Shown: positions 42,663 to 51,715, counted from the first letter of the stretch. The stretch: DNA of 59,276 bases from Nonomuraea deserti (GCF_004348685.1 NZ_SMKO01000035.1:1-59276), one strand, 5' to 3'. Numbers and translations are program-made. The notes: generated from the sequence alone by a model not told the origin.

Positions 42663-43469
42663 ATGCGGCCTCAATCGGTGATTCTCACCTTTCTCGGAGA
42701 TCACGTATACGGCCGCGGGGTCTGCGTCGCGTCGAAAAGTTTCATCGAGGCGTTCGCCAGGGTGGGGATCTCGGAGGAGGCCACGCGCTCGACGCTGACC
42801 CGGATGGTCCGCCGCGGCCTGCTGCGCCGGCGCCGCTCGGGCCGCCGCATGTATTTCGGCCTCACCCCGACCAGCGCCGAGGTGCTCAGGGACGGCGAGC
42901 GGCGCATCTGGCACAGCGGCGTGGTCAACGACGCGGGCGACGACCGCTGGACGCTGATCGGCTTCTCGCTGCCCGAGTCGTGGCAGCGGCAGCGGCACGA
43001 GCTGCGGTCACGGCTGATCTGGGCCGGGTTCGGGCCGCTGCAGAACGGGCTCTGGATCGCTCCCGGCGAGGTGGACCCCGCTCAGGTGGTCGAGGATCTC
43101 GGCGCGAACGTGAAGGTCTTCTCCGCCGAGCCCCGACGCCCGACCGACATGCACACCCTGGTGCGCGACGCGTACGACCTGGAGGGCCTGGGCGACCGTT
43201 ACCGGGAGTTCCTGAGCCGCTGGGACCGGGCCGACCCCGCGCCGGAGGCGCCCGACGACCTGGCCCGCTCGCTGATGCTGCTCACCGGCTGGCTGCAGAT
43301 CATCAGGGCCGATCCGCGGCTCCCGCTGCGCTACCTGCCGCACGACTGGCCCGCGGAGAAGGCCCAGCGGGTCTGCCACGCGCTGCACGAGCGGTTCAGG
43401 GCGGAGGCGGTGACGGTCGCGGACGGGCTCCTCGACACCGTCCCTGACGAAAGTTGGGCAGAACGGTGA
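42663..43469 (+). CDS. PaaX family transcriptional regulator
   Basis: 268 aa, GGGAGGG 6 nt before the ATG. N-terminal winged helix (MRPQSVILTFLGDHVYGRG, then SEEATRSTLTRMVRRGLLRRR), the central PaaX domain (DRWTLIGFSLPESWQRQRHELRSRL; FGPLQNGLWIAP), and a C-terminal domain (RDAYDLEGLGDRYREFLSRW). PaaX represses phenylacetate catabolism until phenylacetyl-CoA binds; paralogues sense other acyl-CoAs. Followed by an acyl-CoA ligase and divergent from an importer, so its inducer is probably the CoA thioester made by that ligase. Confidence 0.9.
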   Translation: MRPQSVILTFLGDHVYGRGVCVASKSFIEAFARVGISEEATRSTLTRMVRRGLLRRRRSGRRMYFGLTPTSAEVLRDGERRIWHSGVVNDAGDDRWTLIGFSLPESWQRQRHELRSRLIWAGFGPLQNGLWIAPGEVDPAQVVEDLGANVKVFSAEPRRPTDMHTLVRDAYDLEGLGDRYREFLSRWDRADPAPEAPDDLARSLMLLTGWLQIIRADPRLPLRYLPHDWPAEKAQRVCHALHERFRAEAVTVADGLLDTVPDESWAER

Positions 43470-43520
43470 CAGCGATCGCGATGTGGCCTAACTTGAGGGC
43501 TTGAGCGTCAAGGAGTGCCG

Positions 43521-45026
43521 ATGCGGAATCAGGGGACGGGATCGTGGCCGGCACGCAGGGCGCGCATGACGCCCGAGCGGGTGGCGCTGACCTACCGCGG
43601 GCGCGACCACACCTACCGGGACCTGCGCGATCGCGCGTACCGGCTGGCTTCGGCGCTCTCCCGTCTCGACGTGCGGCACGGCGACCGGGTGGCCTTCCTG
43701 GGGGCCAACCAGCCCGCGATGGTGGAGACGTTCTTCGCCGCGGGGCTGCTGGGCGCGGTGTTCGTCCCGCTCAACACCCGGCTGGCCACGCCCGAGCTGC
43801 GCTACATCGTCGAGGACGCCGGCGCGCGGATCGTCGTGCTGGGCGAGGGGCAGGACGGCGCGGACCTCCCTGGCCGGCACATCCGGCCGGACGCGTACGA
43901 GGACCTCCTGCGCAGCGGCTCGCCCGAACCCGTCGACGAGCCCGTGGGCCAGGACGACGTGTGCCTGATCATGTACACGTCGGGCACGACCGGCCGCCCC
44001 AAGGGAGCCATGCTCACCCACGGCAACCTGACGTGGAACACCGTCAACCTGCTGGTCGACGTGCCGCTCGCGCACGACGAGGTGACGCTGGTCAGCGCTC
44101 CCCTGTTCCACATCGCGGCGCTGGCCCAGACGCTGATCCCGACCGTGCTCAAGGGCGGCAGGGCGATCTTGGAGCCGTCGTTCGACGTGGAGCGCACGTT
44201 CGACCTGATCGAGTCGGAGCGGGTCACGGTGATGTTCGGGGTGCCGTCGATGTTCGGCTTCCTCGCGCGGTCGCCGCGCTGGGCGGGGGCCGACCTGTCG
44301 AGCCTGCGCCACCTGCTGTGCGGCGGCGCGCCGGTGCCCGAGCCGCTGATCAGGACCTACCAGGAGCGGGGTCTGACGTTCCTGCAGGGGTACGGCATGA
44401 CCGAGACGGCGCCGGGCGCCCTCTTCCTGGGGGCCGAGCACTCGATCGACAAGGCGGGCACGGCCGGGGTGCCGTGCTTCTTCTCGGACGTCCGCCTGGT
44501 CGCGCCCGACGGTTCCGCGGCGGGCCCCGGCGAGCCGGGCGAGGTGTACGTCCAGGGTCCGAACGTGATGCCCGGCTACTGGGGGCGGCCCGAGGAGAGC
44601 GCGAAAGTGCTCTCGCCCGACGGCTGGTTCCGCTCCGGAGACGTCGGCGTCGCGGACGAGGACGGCTACGTGCGCATCTCCGACCGGCTCAACGACGTGA
44701 TCATCTCCGGCGGCGAGAACGTCTACCCCGCCGAGGTGGAGAGCGTCCTGTACGGCCACGAGGCGATCGCCGAGTGCGCGGTGATCGGCGTGCCCGACGA
44801 CAGGTGGGGCGAGGTCGGCAAGGCCCTGGTCGTGACGCGGCCGGGCGCGAAGGCCGACCCCGCGGAGCTGCTGGCGCACCTGGACGGGCGGCTGGCCCGC
44901 TTCAAAATCCCGAAATATCTGGAAATCGTCCCCGAACTGCCCAAGAACGCGGCGGGCAAGCTGCTCAAAGCCCCGCTCCGCACGCTCTACGGAGGCCCCG
45001 ACCACGGCCCCCATCCGAGGAGATGA
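43521..45026 (+). CDS. Acyl-CoA synthetase (AMP-forming), fatty acid/aromatic acid-CoA ligase type
   Basis: 501 aa from ATG 43521, with AAGGAG 5 nt upstream; the in-frame GTG at 43515 overlaps that site. ANL superfamily: P-loop MYTSGTTGRPKGAMLTHGN, LQGYGMTETAP, adenylate-binding GWFRSGDVGVADEDGYVRI, hinge DRLNDVIISGGENVYPAEVE, and catalytic Lys in PKNAAGKLLK. It activates a carboxylic acid with ATP and CoA. The gene lies 51 bp after the PaaX-type regulator and 6 bp before the MetE-like gene, forming one likely transcript. The length and motifs fit medium-chain or phenylpropanoid-type ligases. Confidence 0.92.
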   Translation: MRNQGTGSWPARRARMTPERVALTYRGRDHTYRDLRDRAYRLASALSRLDVRHGDRVAFLGANQPAMVETFFAAGLLGAVFVPLNTRLATPELRYIVEDAGARIVVLGEGQDGADLPGRHIRPDAYEDLLRSGSPEPVDEPVGQDDVCLIMYTSGTTGRPKGAMLTHGNLTWNTVNLLVDVPLAHDEVTLVSAPLFHIAALAQTLIPTVLKGGRAILEPSFDVERTFDLIESERVTVMFGVPSMFGFLARSPRWAGADLSSLRHLLCGGAPVPEPLIRTYQERGLTFLQGYGMTETAPGALFLGAEHSIDKAGTAGVPCFFSDVRLVAPDGSAAGPGEPGEVYVQGPNVMPGYWGRPEESAKVLSPDGWFRSGDVGVADEDGYVRISDRLNDVIISGGENVYPAEVESVLYGHEAIAECAVIGVPDDRWGEVGKALVVTRPGAKADPAELLAHLDGRLARFKIPKYLEIVPELPKNAAGKLLKAPLRTLYGGPDHGPHPRR

Positions 45027-45032
45027 TCAGCA

Positions 45033-46145
45033 GTGCGCACCACACCCCCTTTCCGCGCTGACCACGTCGGCAGCCTCCTGCGCCCGCCCGCGCTGCTCCG
45101 CGCCCGCGAGAGCCTCACCGGCGACGCGCTGCGCGAGGTCGAGGACGAGGCCATCCGAGAGGTGGTACGCCGCCAGCAGGAGACCGGGCTGCAGAGCGCG
45201 ACGGACGGTGAGTTCAGGCGGGCCTCCTGGCACATGGACTTCATCTACCAGCTCGGCGGCATCGGCCAGGCCTCCGACGAGCACATCACGGTCCGCTTCC
45301 ACAACGAGCAGGGCGACATCGAGTTCACCCCCGCGGCGCTGCGCGTCCACGACCGGATCAGGCTGAACGAGCCCGTCTTCGCCGACGACTTCACCTTCCT
45401 GCGCGACACGCTCGCCGTCCGCGGCTCCGGCGTCGTGCCCAAGCTGACCATCCCCTCGCCCAGCATGGTCCACTACCGGGGCGGGCCCGCGGCCATCGAC
45501 CCCGCGGTCTATCCGGACGTGGAGGAGTTCTGGAGCGACCTCAGCGCCGCCTACGCCGAGCAGGTGCGCAGGATCGGCGCGCTGGGCTGCACCTACCTGC
45601 AGTTCGACGACACCAGCCTGGCCTACCTCAACGACCCGGCCCAGCGGGCCGAGCTGGCCTCGCGCGGCGACGACGCCGACCACATGCACCTGCGCTACAT
45701 CCGGCAGATCAACGCCGCGCTCGCCGCCAAGCCCGGCGGCATGACGATCACGACGCACATGTGCCGCGGAAACTTCCGTTCCTCCTGGGCGGCGGAAGGG
45801 GGGTACGACTTCGTCGCCGAGGCGCTGTTCAGCGAGCTGAAGGTGGACGGGTTCTTCCTGGAGTACGACGACGAGCGGTCGGGCGGGTTCGAGCCGCTGC
45901 GGTTCGTGCCGCCGGGCAAGATGGTGGTGCTCGGGCTCGTCACCACCAAGTCGGGCGAGCTGGAGTCGAAGGACACGCTCAAGCGGCGCATCGACGAGGC
46001 CGCGAAGTTCGTCGACCTCGACCAGCTCTGCCTGTCGCCGCAGTGCGGGTTCTCCTCCACCGTCGAGGGCAACCAGCTCACCGCAGACCAGCAGTTCGCC
46101 AAGCTCGCCCTGATCGTGGAGACCGCCCAGGAGATCTGGGGCTGA
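45033..46145 (+). CDS. Short MetE-like (cobalamin-independent methionine synthase family II) protein
   Basis: 370 aa, about half of full MetE: only the C-terminal TIM-barrel. RADHVGSLLRPPALL start, SATDGEFRR, TYLQFDDTSLAYL, and a thiol/zinc site from HMCRGNFRS with the later CGFSSTVEGN, which supply His and Cys ligands as in MetE. Relatives (YxjG/YxjH type, archaeal core-MetE, epoxyalkane:CoM transferase) move methyl or alkyl groups to or from thiols. Six bp after an acyl-CoA ligase, a role in that catabolic pathway is as likely as methionine synthesis; I cannot decide. Confidence 0.85.
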   Translation: MRTTPPFRADHVGSLLRPPALLRARESLTGDALREVEDEAIREVVRRQQETGLQSATDGEFRRASWHMDFIYQLGGIGQASDEHITVRFHNEQGDIEFTPAALRVHDRIRLNEPVFADDFTFLRDTLAVRGSGVVPKLTIPSPSMVHYRGGPAAIDPAVYPDVEEFWSDLSAAYAEQVRRIGALGCTYLQFDDTSLAYLNDPAQRAELASRGDDADHMHLRYIRQINAALAAKPGGMTITTHMCRGNFRSSWAAEGGYDFVAEALFSELKVDGFFLEYDDERSGGFEPLRFVPPGKMVVLGLVTTKSGELESKDTLKRRIDEAAKFVDLDQLCLSPQCGFSSTVEGNQLTADQQFAKLALIVETAQEIWG

Positions 46146-46148
46146 GCG

Positions 46149-47405
46149 TCAGGGTTCCTGGAGGGTCACGACCGCGCCCGTGAGGCGGGACTGCTCCGCG
46201 GCCCACACCACGCGGTGCGTCATCAGGCTCTCGGCCGCGTCCGACCGCAGCAGGGTGGCGTCACCCGAGGCCACGGCCGAGAGGAAGGCGTCGGTGAGCC
46301 CTTCGTCGCCGCCCCCGTGCCCGTCGCCCGCCGACGGCCCCTCCGCGCCGCCGGCGGCGACGAATTCCTCGGCGCCCGTACGGAAGTCGACCACGCGCAG
46401 CACGCCGCCGTCGCCGTCGATGTATCCGTGGGTGCCGAACAACCGCGTGCGCCGGTGCTCCATGGGGGTGAACGCGCTCATCGTGAACGAGCACGTCGCC
46501 CCGTCGCCGAACTCCATCACGACCTCCTGGTGGTCCACGACGTCGTTGTCGCACGCGTACACGCAGCGTCCGTACGGGCCGGTGCGCAGCGCCTCCAGCA
46601 CGTCCTCCTCCGTGCGTCCCGGGGTGACGGCCGACAGCGGCCAGAACTCGCTCGACGGATCGCCGAGGCAGCCCAGGTAGAGCCGGGGCGCCGAGTACGG
46701 GCACGACGGCTCCAGAGGGCAGTCGAGGCACCGGTCGGCCGCCCCGGCGGGCCGGTCCCCGGCGTGGAAGTGTGACAGGGAGCCGAACGACGAGACCCGG
46801 GCAGGCGGCCGTCCGAAGAGGTGTACCAGCCAGTCGATGTCGTGGCACGCCTTGGCCAGCAGCATCGGCGCCGAGGTGTCCTGCCGCCGCCAGTGACCGC
46901 GGACGAACGAGTGAGCCTGGTGCCACCAGCCCACGGGCTCCAGGTGCTGGACGCTGACGAGCCGCCCGATCCTGCCCTCGTCCACCAGCTCCTTCACCAG
47001 GCGCGTGTACGGCGTGTACCGCAGCACGTGGCAGACGGCGAGCAGGATGCCGTTGCGCCGGGCCGCGTCGGCGATCCTGGCCGCCTCCGGCTCGTTCGTG
47101 GCCATCGGCTTCTCCAGGAGAATGTGGTAACCGAGGTCGGCCAGCGTCACCGCGGGTTCGGTGTGCAGCTGGTCGTGGGTGGCGATGACGGCCGCGTCGG
47201 CGACCCGCCCGCCCGCCGCGAGCTCCTTCCAGCCGGCGTGCGCCCGCTCCGGCGCGATGCCGAACTCCTCGACGAAGAGGGCGCGCCGGAGCGGGTCGGG
47301 ATCCGCCACCGCCACCACCCGCCCGGCGCCCGTGGCGTGCGCGCGGCGCGCGTAGGTCAGCCCTCGCAGGCCGCCGCCGACGACGGCTAGAGTCACCTCA
47401 GTCAT
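46149..47405 (-). CDS. Gfo/Idh/MocA family oxidoreductase
   Basis: 418 aa. Rossmann start VTLAVVGGGLRGLTYARRA, VADPDPLRRALF, and the family's EKPMATNEPEAARI with catalytic-site Lys-Pro; the C-terminal sheet domain includes KACHDIDWLVHLFG. A cysteine cluster (CLDCPLEPSCPYSA) in the middle is a feature of one subgroup and may bind metal. NAD(P)-dependent sugar or cyclitol dehydrogenase, probably acting on the sugar imported by the adjacent system. Convergent with the MetE-like gene (3 bp apart) and divergent from the ROK regulator. Confidence 0.9.
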   Translation of the reverse strand: MTEVTLAVVGGGLRGLTYARRAHATGAGRVVAVADPDPLRRALFVEEFGIAPERAHAGWKELAAGGRVADAAVIATHDQLHTEPAVTLADLGYHILLEKPMATNEPEAARIADAARRNGILLAVCHVLRYTPYTRLVKELVDEGRIGRLVSVQHLEPVGWWHQAHSFVRGHWRRQDTSAPMLLAKACHDIDWLVHLFGRPPARVSSFGSLSHFHAGDRPAGAADRCLDCPLEPSCPYSAPRLYLGCLGDPSSEFWPLSAVTPGRTEEDVLEALRTGPYGRCVYACDNDVVDHQEVVMEFGDGATCSFTMSAFTPMEHRRTRLFGTHGYIDGDGGVLRVVDFRTGAEEFVAAGGAEGPSAGDGHGGGDEGLTDAFLSAVASGDATLLRSDAAESLMTHRVVWAAEQSRLTGAVVTLQEP

Positions 47406-47429
47406 GGAACCTTCCCCGAAGAAATATCA

Positions 47430-47447
47430 TGGAGAGCATCATTATTC
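47430..47447. promoter_or_regulatory. Copy 1 of the TGGA-N3-CATCATTA-Y-TC motif
   Basis: It lies in the 73-bp divergent gap between the Gfo/Idh and ROK genes and matches the motif at 48634-48651 at 14 of 18 positions, with CATCATTA identical. Candidate ROK operator. Confidence 0.45.
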
Positions 47448-47478
47448 GGTCTGGGAAAGCTGACAGCAAGGGGGACCG

Positions 47479-48606
47479 ATGGCCGGCGAACTGAGCGGTG
47501 GTGACCTGTCGCGGCTCAGACAGCTCAACGCGCTCGCCGTGATCAAGGCGCTGCAGGGCGGGCCGTCGCTCACGCTCACCGAGGTCGCCAAGCGCACGGG
47601 CCTGTCGCGCGCGTCCACCGAGGACGTCGTCCGCGAGCTGCTGGACAAGGGCTGGGTCGCCGAGGCGGGCGCCACCGCGGGCGGCGTGGGCCGCCCGGCC
47701 AGGCGCTACCGCTTCCGGGCCGAGGCGGGGCGGGTGCTCGGCATCGACATCGGCGATCACAAGATCCGCGCGGTCGTCGCCGACCTGGACGGCGCCGTGC
47801 TGCACAGCGCCCGCATGCCCGTCACGCCCGAGATGGGGCGGGTCGAGCGGCTGGAGGCGGTCGACCGGGCCGCGGCGGAATGCCTGGAAGGGGCGAACCT
47901 GTCCGGCGGCGACGTGTGGGCCTCGGGCGTCGGGACGACCGGCCTGGTCGACGGAGCGGGCCGGGTGATGCTCTCGGAGGCGCTGCCCGAGTGGACCGGC
48001 GTCGACCTGGCCGCGCACGTGCGCCGGCTGGCCCCGGGCCCCGTGCTGGTCGAGAACGACAGCAAGCTCGCCGCGCTGGCCGAGTGCTGGCGCGGCGTGG
48101 CCCGCTACGCCAAGGACATGGTGTTCCTGCTGGCCGGGCTCCGCACCGGCGCGGGCCTGGTCATCGACGGGAAGCTGCACAGGGGGTTCGCCAACGCCTC
48201 GGGCGAGATCGGCGCGCTGCCGGTGCTCGGCTGGATCCGCGCCCAGGAGCATCTGAGCGCCGCCAGCGGCGAGGCGGGCGACGTGTTCGCCGCCGCGCGG
48301 GCCGGCGACAAGGCCGCCGCCAACGCCGTCCGCCGCTACGTCAAGGATCTGGCGCTCGGCGCCTCCGCGCTGGTGCTGGCGCTCGACCCGCAGATGGTCG
48401 TGGTCGGCGGGGGCTTCTCGCGCTCGGCCGACGTGCTCATCGAGCCGCTCAGGCGCGAGCTCGACCGCTGGTGCATCCGCACGCCCGAGGTGCGCATGTC
48501 GGCGCTGGGCGACGAGGGCGTGGTGCTCGGCGCCGTACGCCTGGCGCTCGACGACGTCGAGGATCGCGTGCTCGACGGCCGCTCCCCGCTCGTGAGCCAT
48601 CTGTAA
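47479..48606 (+). CDS. ROK family transcriptional regulator (NagC/XylR type)
   Basis: 375 aa, GGGGGA 5 nt before the ATG. N-terminal winged helix (LRQLNALAVIKALQGG, TLTEVAKRTGLSRASTEDVV), then the ROK sugar-kinase-like domain: GIDIGDHKIRAVVADLDG, VENDSKLAALAE and GEIGALPVLGW. The zinc-binding CxCGxxGC motif of true ROK kinases and NagC is absent, as in many actinobacterial ROK regulators. Probably a repressor of the downstream sugar importer, the divergent oxidoreductase and itself, released by the imported sugar. Confidence 0.9.
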   Translation: MAGELSGGDLSRLRQLNALAVIKALQGGPSLTLTEVAKRTGLSRASTEDVVRELLDKGWVAEAGATAGGVGRPARRYRFRAEAGRVLGIDIGDHKIRAVVADLDGAVLHSARMPVTPEMGRVERLEAVDRAAAECLEGANLSGGDVWASGVGTTGLVDGAGRVMLSEALPEWTGVDLAAHVRRLAPGPVLVENDSKLAALAECWRGVARYAKDMVFLLAGLRTGAGLVIDGKLHRGFANASGEIGALPVLGWIRAQEHLSAASGEAGDVFAAARAGDKAAANAVRRYVKDLALGASALVLALDPQMVVVGGGFSRSADVLIEPLRRELDRWCIRTPEVRMSALGDEGVVLGAVRLALDDVEDRVLDGRSPLVSHL

Positions 48607-48633
48607 CACACCGACTCTTGAAAGAAGTTTCAC

Positions 48634-48651
48634 TGGACTCCATCATTACTC
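48634..48651. promoter_or_regulatory. Copy 2 of the TGGA-N3-CATCATTA-Y-TC motif, before the sugar-binding protein gene
   Basis: It contains the 9-bp palindrome TGGACTCCA followed by TCATTACTC, 24 bp before the binding-protein start. A copy of this motif also precedes the ROK gene, so both promoters may share one regulator. Confidence 0.45.
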
Positions 48652-48674
48652 CCACGTTCTAGGGAAGGACCGGG

Positions 48675-49928
48675 ATGATGTGGAAGTCGGCACGAGGCGG
48701 TGCCGCGCTCCTCTGCGCGGCGCTGCTCGCCTCCGCGTGCGGGGGCGGTGAGCAGGCCAGCACGGGCGCGCAGGCGGGCAAGGTGACGCTGTCCTACGGC
48801 GTCTGGGACGCCACCCAGCAGGCGGTGATGCAGGAGCTGGCCGCGGAGTTCACCAGGACCCACCCGAACATCGCCGTCAACGTCCAGCTCACCCCGTGGG
48901 CCGACTACTGGACGAAGCTCAAGGCCGCGGTCAGCGGCGGCTCGGCGCCCGACGTCTTCTGGATGAACGGCCCCAACTTCCAGCTCTACGCCTCCAACGG
49001 CGTCATCAAGCCGATCGAGGAGCAGGTCGACACGTCGGTCTACCCCAAGCAGCTCGTCGACCTCTACACCTACGAGGGCAAGCTGTACGGCCTGCCGAAA
49101 GACATGGACACGGTCGGCGTCTGGTACAACAAGACGCTCTTCGACGCCGCGAAGGTGAAATATCCGGCCGACGACTGGACCTGGGCCGACTTCAAGAAGA
49201 CCGCCGCCGAGCTCACCGACCCCGCCAAGGGCGTCTACGCCGTCGGCGCCCAGCTCACCAGCTTCCAGGAATACCAGTACAACACCATCTACCAGGCCGG
49301 CGGCCACGTCATCTCCCCGGACGGCAGGAAGTCCGGCTACGACGACCCCAAGACGATCGAGGGCCTGAAGTTCTGGACCGACCTCATCGCCGCCAAGCAG
49401 TCGCCCGACCTCAAGACCATGACCGACACCGCCCCGCTCCAGCTCTTCGAAGCCGGCAAGCTGGCGATGTACTGGGGCGGGTCGTGGGACGTCGCCGAGT
49501 TCACCGGGAACGACTACACCAAGGACAAGGTCGACGTCGCCCCGCTGCCGAAGGGCGAGAAGCAGGCCACGATCATCCACGGCGTCGCCAACGTCATGTC
49601 GGCCAGGACCGAGCACCCCGCCGAGGCGTGGGAGTTCGTCAAGTTCCTCGGCTCCGAGCCGGCCGCCGACCTGCTCGGCAAGAAGGGCCCGACCCCGGCC
49701 TACGACGGCACCCAGAGCGACTGGGTGGCCGCCCATCCCGAGCTGAAGCTGCAGGTCTTCCTCGACGCCGTCGCGTACGCGGTGCCGTACCCGGTCTCCA
49801 AGAACACCGCCGCCTGGCAGGAGGCGGAGCTCACGCACCTCACCAGGGCGTGGACCGGCGAGGTGCCGATCGAGCAGGCGGCCGCGGACCTGGCGGCCGG
49901 GATGAACGACCTGCTGGCCAAGGAGTGA
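48675..49928 (+). CDS. ABC transporter substrate-binding lipoprotein, sugar family
   Basis: 417 aa; ATG 48675 or the adjacent ATG 48678, with AGGGAAGG upstream. Lipobox LLASAC, Cys22. Extracellular solute-binding protein family 1: VTLSYGVWDATQQAVMQELA, PDVFWMNGPNFQLYASNGVI, YGLPKDMDTVGVWYNKTLFD, and the C-terminal AWEFVKFLGSEPAADLLGKK. It binds a mono- or oligosaccharide outside the membrane and delivers it to the two permeases that follow directly. The next gene starts 1 bp after its stop. Confidence 0.93.
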   Translation: MMWKSARGGAALLCAALLASACGGGEQASTGAQAGKVTLSYGVWDATQQAVMQELAAEFTRTHPNIAVNVQLTPWADYWTKLKAAVSGGSAPDVFWMNGPNFQLYASNGVIKPIEEQVDTSVYPKQLVDLYTYEGKLYGLPKDMDTVGVWYNKTLFDAAKVKYPADDWTWADFKKTAAELTDPAKGVYAVGAQLTSFQEYQYNTIYQAGGHVISPDGRKSGYDDPKTIEGLKFWTDLIAAKQSPDLKTMTDTAPLQLFEAGKLAMYWGGSWDVAEFTGNDYTKDKVDVAPLPKGEKQATIIHGVANVMSARTEHPAEAWEFVKFLGSEPAADLLGKKGPTPAYDGTQSDWVAAHPELKLQVFLDAVAYAVPYPVSKNTAAWQEAELTHLTRAWTGEVPIEQAAADLAAGMNDLLAKE

Positions 49929-49929
49929 C

Positions 49930-50880
49930 GTGACCACCACCGCCCGATCGCGGCCCGTCCGGGCGGCCCACGCGGCGAAGGGGCGTCGCCGGCCGCGGAC
50001 CGAGGCCCTGTGGGGGTACGCCTTCATCGCCCCCACCGGGCTCGGGCTGGCCATCTTCTACCTGTGGCCCGTCCTGCAGACCGCGTACTTCTCCTTCACC
50101 GAGTGGGGCGCGTTCGGCGGGCACACCTGGACCGGGCTGGACAACTACACCCGGCTGCTCGGCGATCCCGAGGTGGGCCGGGCGGTGCTCAACACGCTGA
50201 CGTACACCGCGCTCGGCCTCGTCGGCATCCCGCTCGCGATCGTGTTCGCGGCGCTGCTCAACCGGCAGGGGCTGCGCGGCGTGGGGGTCTACCGGACGGC
50301 GTTCTTCCTGCCCGTGGTCACCATGCCGGTCGCGGTGGCGATGCTCTGGCGCTGGCTCTACAACGGCGACTACGGGCTGGTCAACCAGCTGCTCGCCGCC
50401 GTCGGCGTGGACGGCCCCAACTGGATCGCCGACCCGGCCACCGCGCTGTACGCGCTGGTCGTGGTGGGCGTCTGGAGCAGCATCGGCTACAACCTGATCA
50501 TCTTCCTGGCCGGCATGCAGGCCATCCCGAAGGAGCTGTACGAGGCCGCCGCCATGGACGGCGCCTCCCGGGTCACGCAGTTCTTCAGGATCACGCTGCC
50601 GATGTTGTCGCCGACCGCGTTCTTCATCTCCATCGTCTCGGTGATCGGCTCGCTGCAGCTGTTCGACCTGGTCTTCGTGATGACCGGGTCGGGCCAGTCG
50701 GCGCGGGCCAACCCGGCGTACGCGCGGCTGCAGACCGTGGTGCAGCTCTTCTACGAGCGGGCCTTCGTCACCGACGACCGCGGCTACGCGGCGGCCATCG
50801 TGATCGCGCTGCTGGTGCTCATCGCGGTGCTGACGATGGTGCAGTTCCGGCTCCAGCGGAAGTGGGTGCACTATGTCTGA
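49930..50880 (+). CDS. Sugar ABC transporter permease (MalF-like)
   Basis: 316 aa, GTG start directly after the binding-protein gene. Six membrane segments after a basic N-terminus; AFIAPTGLGLAIFYLWPVLQ at helix 1, and the EAA loop for ATPase contact YEAAAMDGASRVTQFFRITLPML. It forms the channel with the second permease, whose ATG overlaps its last 8 bp. No ATPase gene is present in the cluster. Confidence 0.93.
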   Translation: MTTTARSRPVRAAHAAKGRRRPRTEALWGYAFIAPTGLGLAIFYLWPVLQTAYFSFTEWGAFGGHTWTGLDNYTRLLGDPEVGRAVLNTLTYTALGLVGIPLAIVFAALLNRQGLRGVGVYRTAFFLPVVTMPVAVAMLWRWLYNGDYGLVNQLLAAVGVDGPNWIADPATALYALVVVGVWSSIGYNLIIFLAGMQAIPKELYEAAAMDGASRVTQFFRITLPMLSPTAFFISIVSVIGSLQLFDLVFVMTGSGQSARANPAYARLQTVVQLFYERAFVTDDRGYAAAIVIALLVLIAVLTMVQFRLQRKWVHYV

Positions 50881-51688
50881 GCGTCGCGCCTACGGCGTGC
50901 ACGCGGTGCTCGCGGCGGCGTCGCTGGCGATGGTGGCCCCGTTCGTGTGGCAGGTCATCACCTCGCTCAAGACGCTGAGCGGCGCCACCCGGGTGCCGCC
51001 CACGCTGCTGCCCGAGGGCCGGTGGGACAACTACGCGAAGGTCTTCGACCTGCTGCCGTTCGGCGACCAGTTCCTCAACACCGTGATCATGGCGGCCGGG
51101 CGCGTGGCCGGCCAGGTGCTGTTCTGCTCGATGGCCGCCTACGCCTTCGCCCGGCTCCGCTTCCCCGGCAGGAACGTGTTGTTCGGCGTGTTCCTGTCGG
51201 TGCTCATGGTCCCGCCGCAGCTGTTCGTGATCCCGCAGTACCAGATCATGTCGTCGCTCGGCTGGCTCAACAGCCTCCAGGCGATCATCGTGCCGGGGCT
51301 GTTCAGCGCGTTCGGGGTGTTCCTGCTGCGGCAGTTCTTCCTCGGGCTGCCGCGCGAGCTCGAGGAGGCGGCCAGGCTCGACGGCGCGGGCCCCGTCCGG
51401 ATCTACTGGTCGGTCATGTTGCCGCTGGCCAGGCCGGGGCTGGTGGCGCTGGCCATCCTCACCCTGCTCTGGGCGTGGAACGACCTGTTCTGGCCGCTGG
51501 TGGTCAACACCGACCCCGAGAAGATGACGTTGTCGGCCGGGCTGGCCGCGCTCCAGGGCCAGTACCAGACCGACTACCCCGTCCTCATGGCCGGCTCGCT
51601 GATCGCCTCGCTCCCGGTGATCGCCGTCTTCGTGTTCCTGCAGCGGCAGTTCATCCAGGGCATCGCGCACACGGGCACCAAGGGCTGA
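50873..51688 (+). CDS. Sugar ABC transporter permease (MalG-like)
   Basis: 271 aa. Six membrane segments; the MalG-type VPPTLLPEGRWDNYAKVFDL periplasmic segment, the EAA loop LEEAARLDGAGPVRIYWSVM, and the end LQRQFIQGIAHTGTKG. Last gene of the importer operon, ending in a perfect terminator palindrome that begins at its stop codon. Confidence 0.93.
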   Translation: MSERRAYGVHAVLAAASLAMVAPFVWQVITSLKTLSGATRVPPTLLPEGRWDNYAKVFDLLPFGDQFLNTVIMAAGRVAGQVLFCSMAAYAFARLRFPGRNVLFGVFLSVLMVPPQLFVIPQYQIMSSLGWLNSLQAIIVPGLFSAFGVFLLRQFFLGLPRELEEAARLDGAGPVRIYWSVMLPLARPGLVALAILTLLWAWNDLFWPLVVNTDPEKMTLSAGLAALQGQYQTDYPVLMAGSLIASLPVIAVFVFLQRQFIQGIAHTGTKG

Positions 51689-51715
51689 GGAGGGCCCGGC
51701 CCGGGCCCTCCTCAG
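51685..51715. terminator. Perfect palindromic bidirectional terminator
   Basis: A 31-bp perfect palindrome with 15-nt arms (CTGAGGAGGGCCCGG and its complement) around one central C. It spans the whole gap between the permease stop and the stop of the convergent hydrolase gene; the first arm includes the permease's TGA. Confidence 0.82.
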
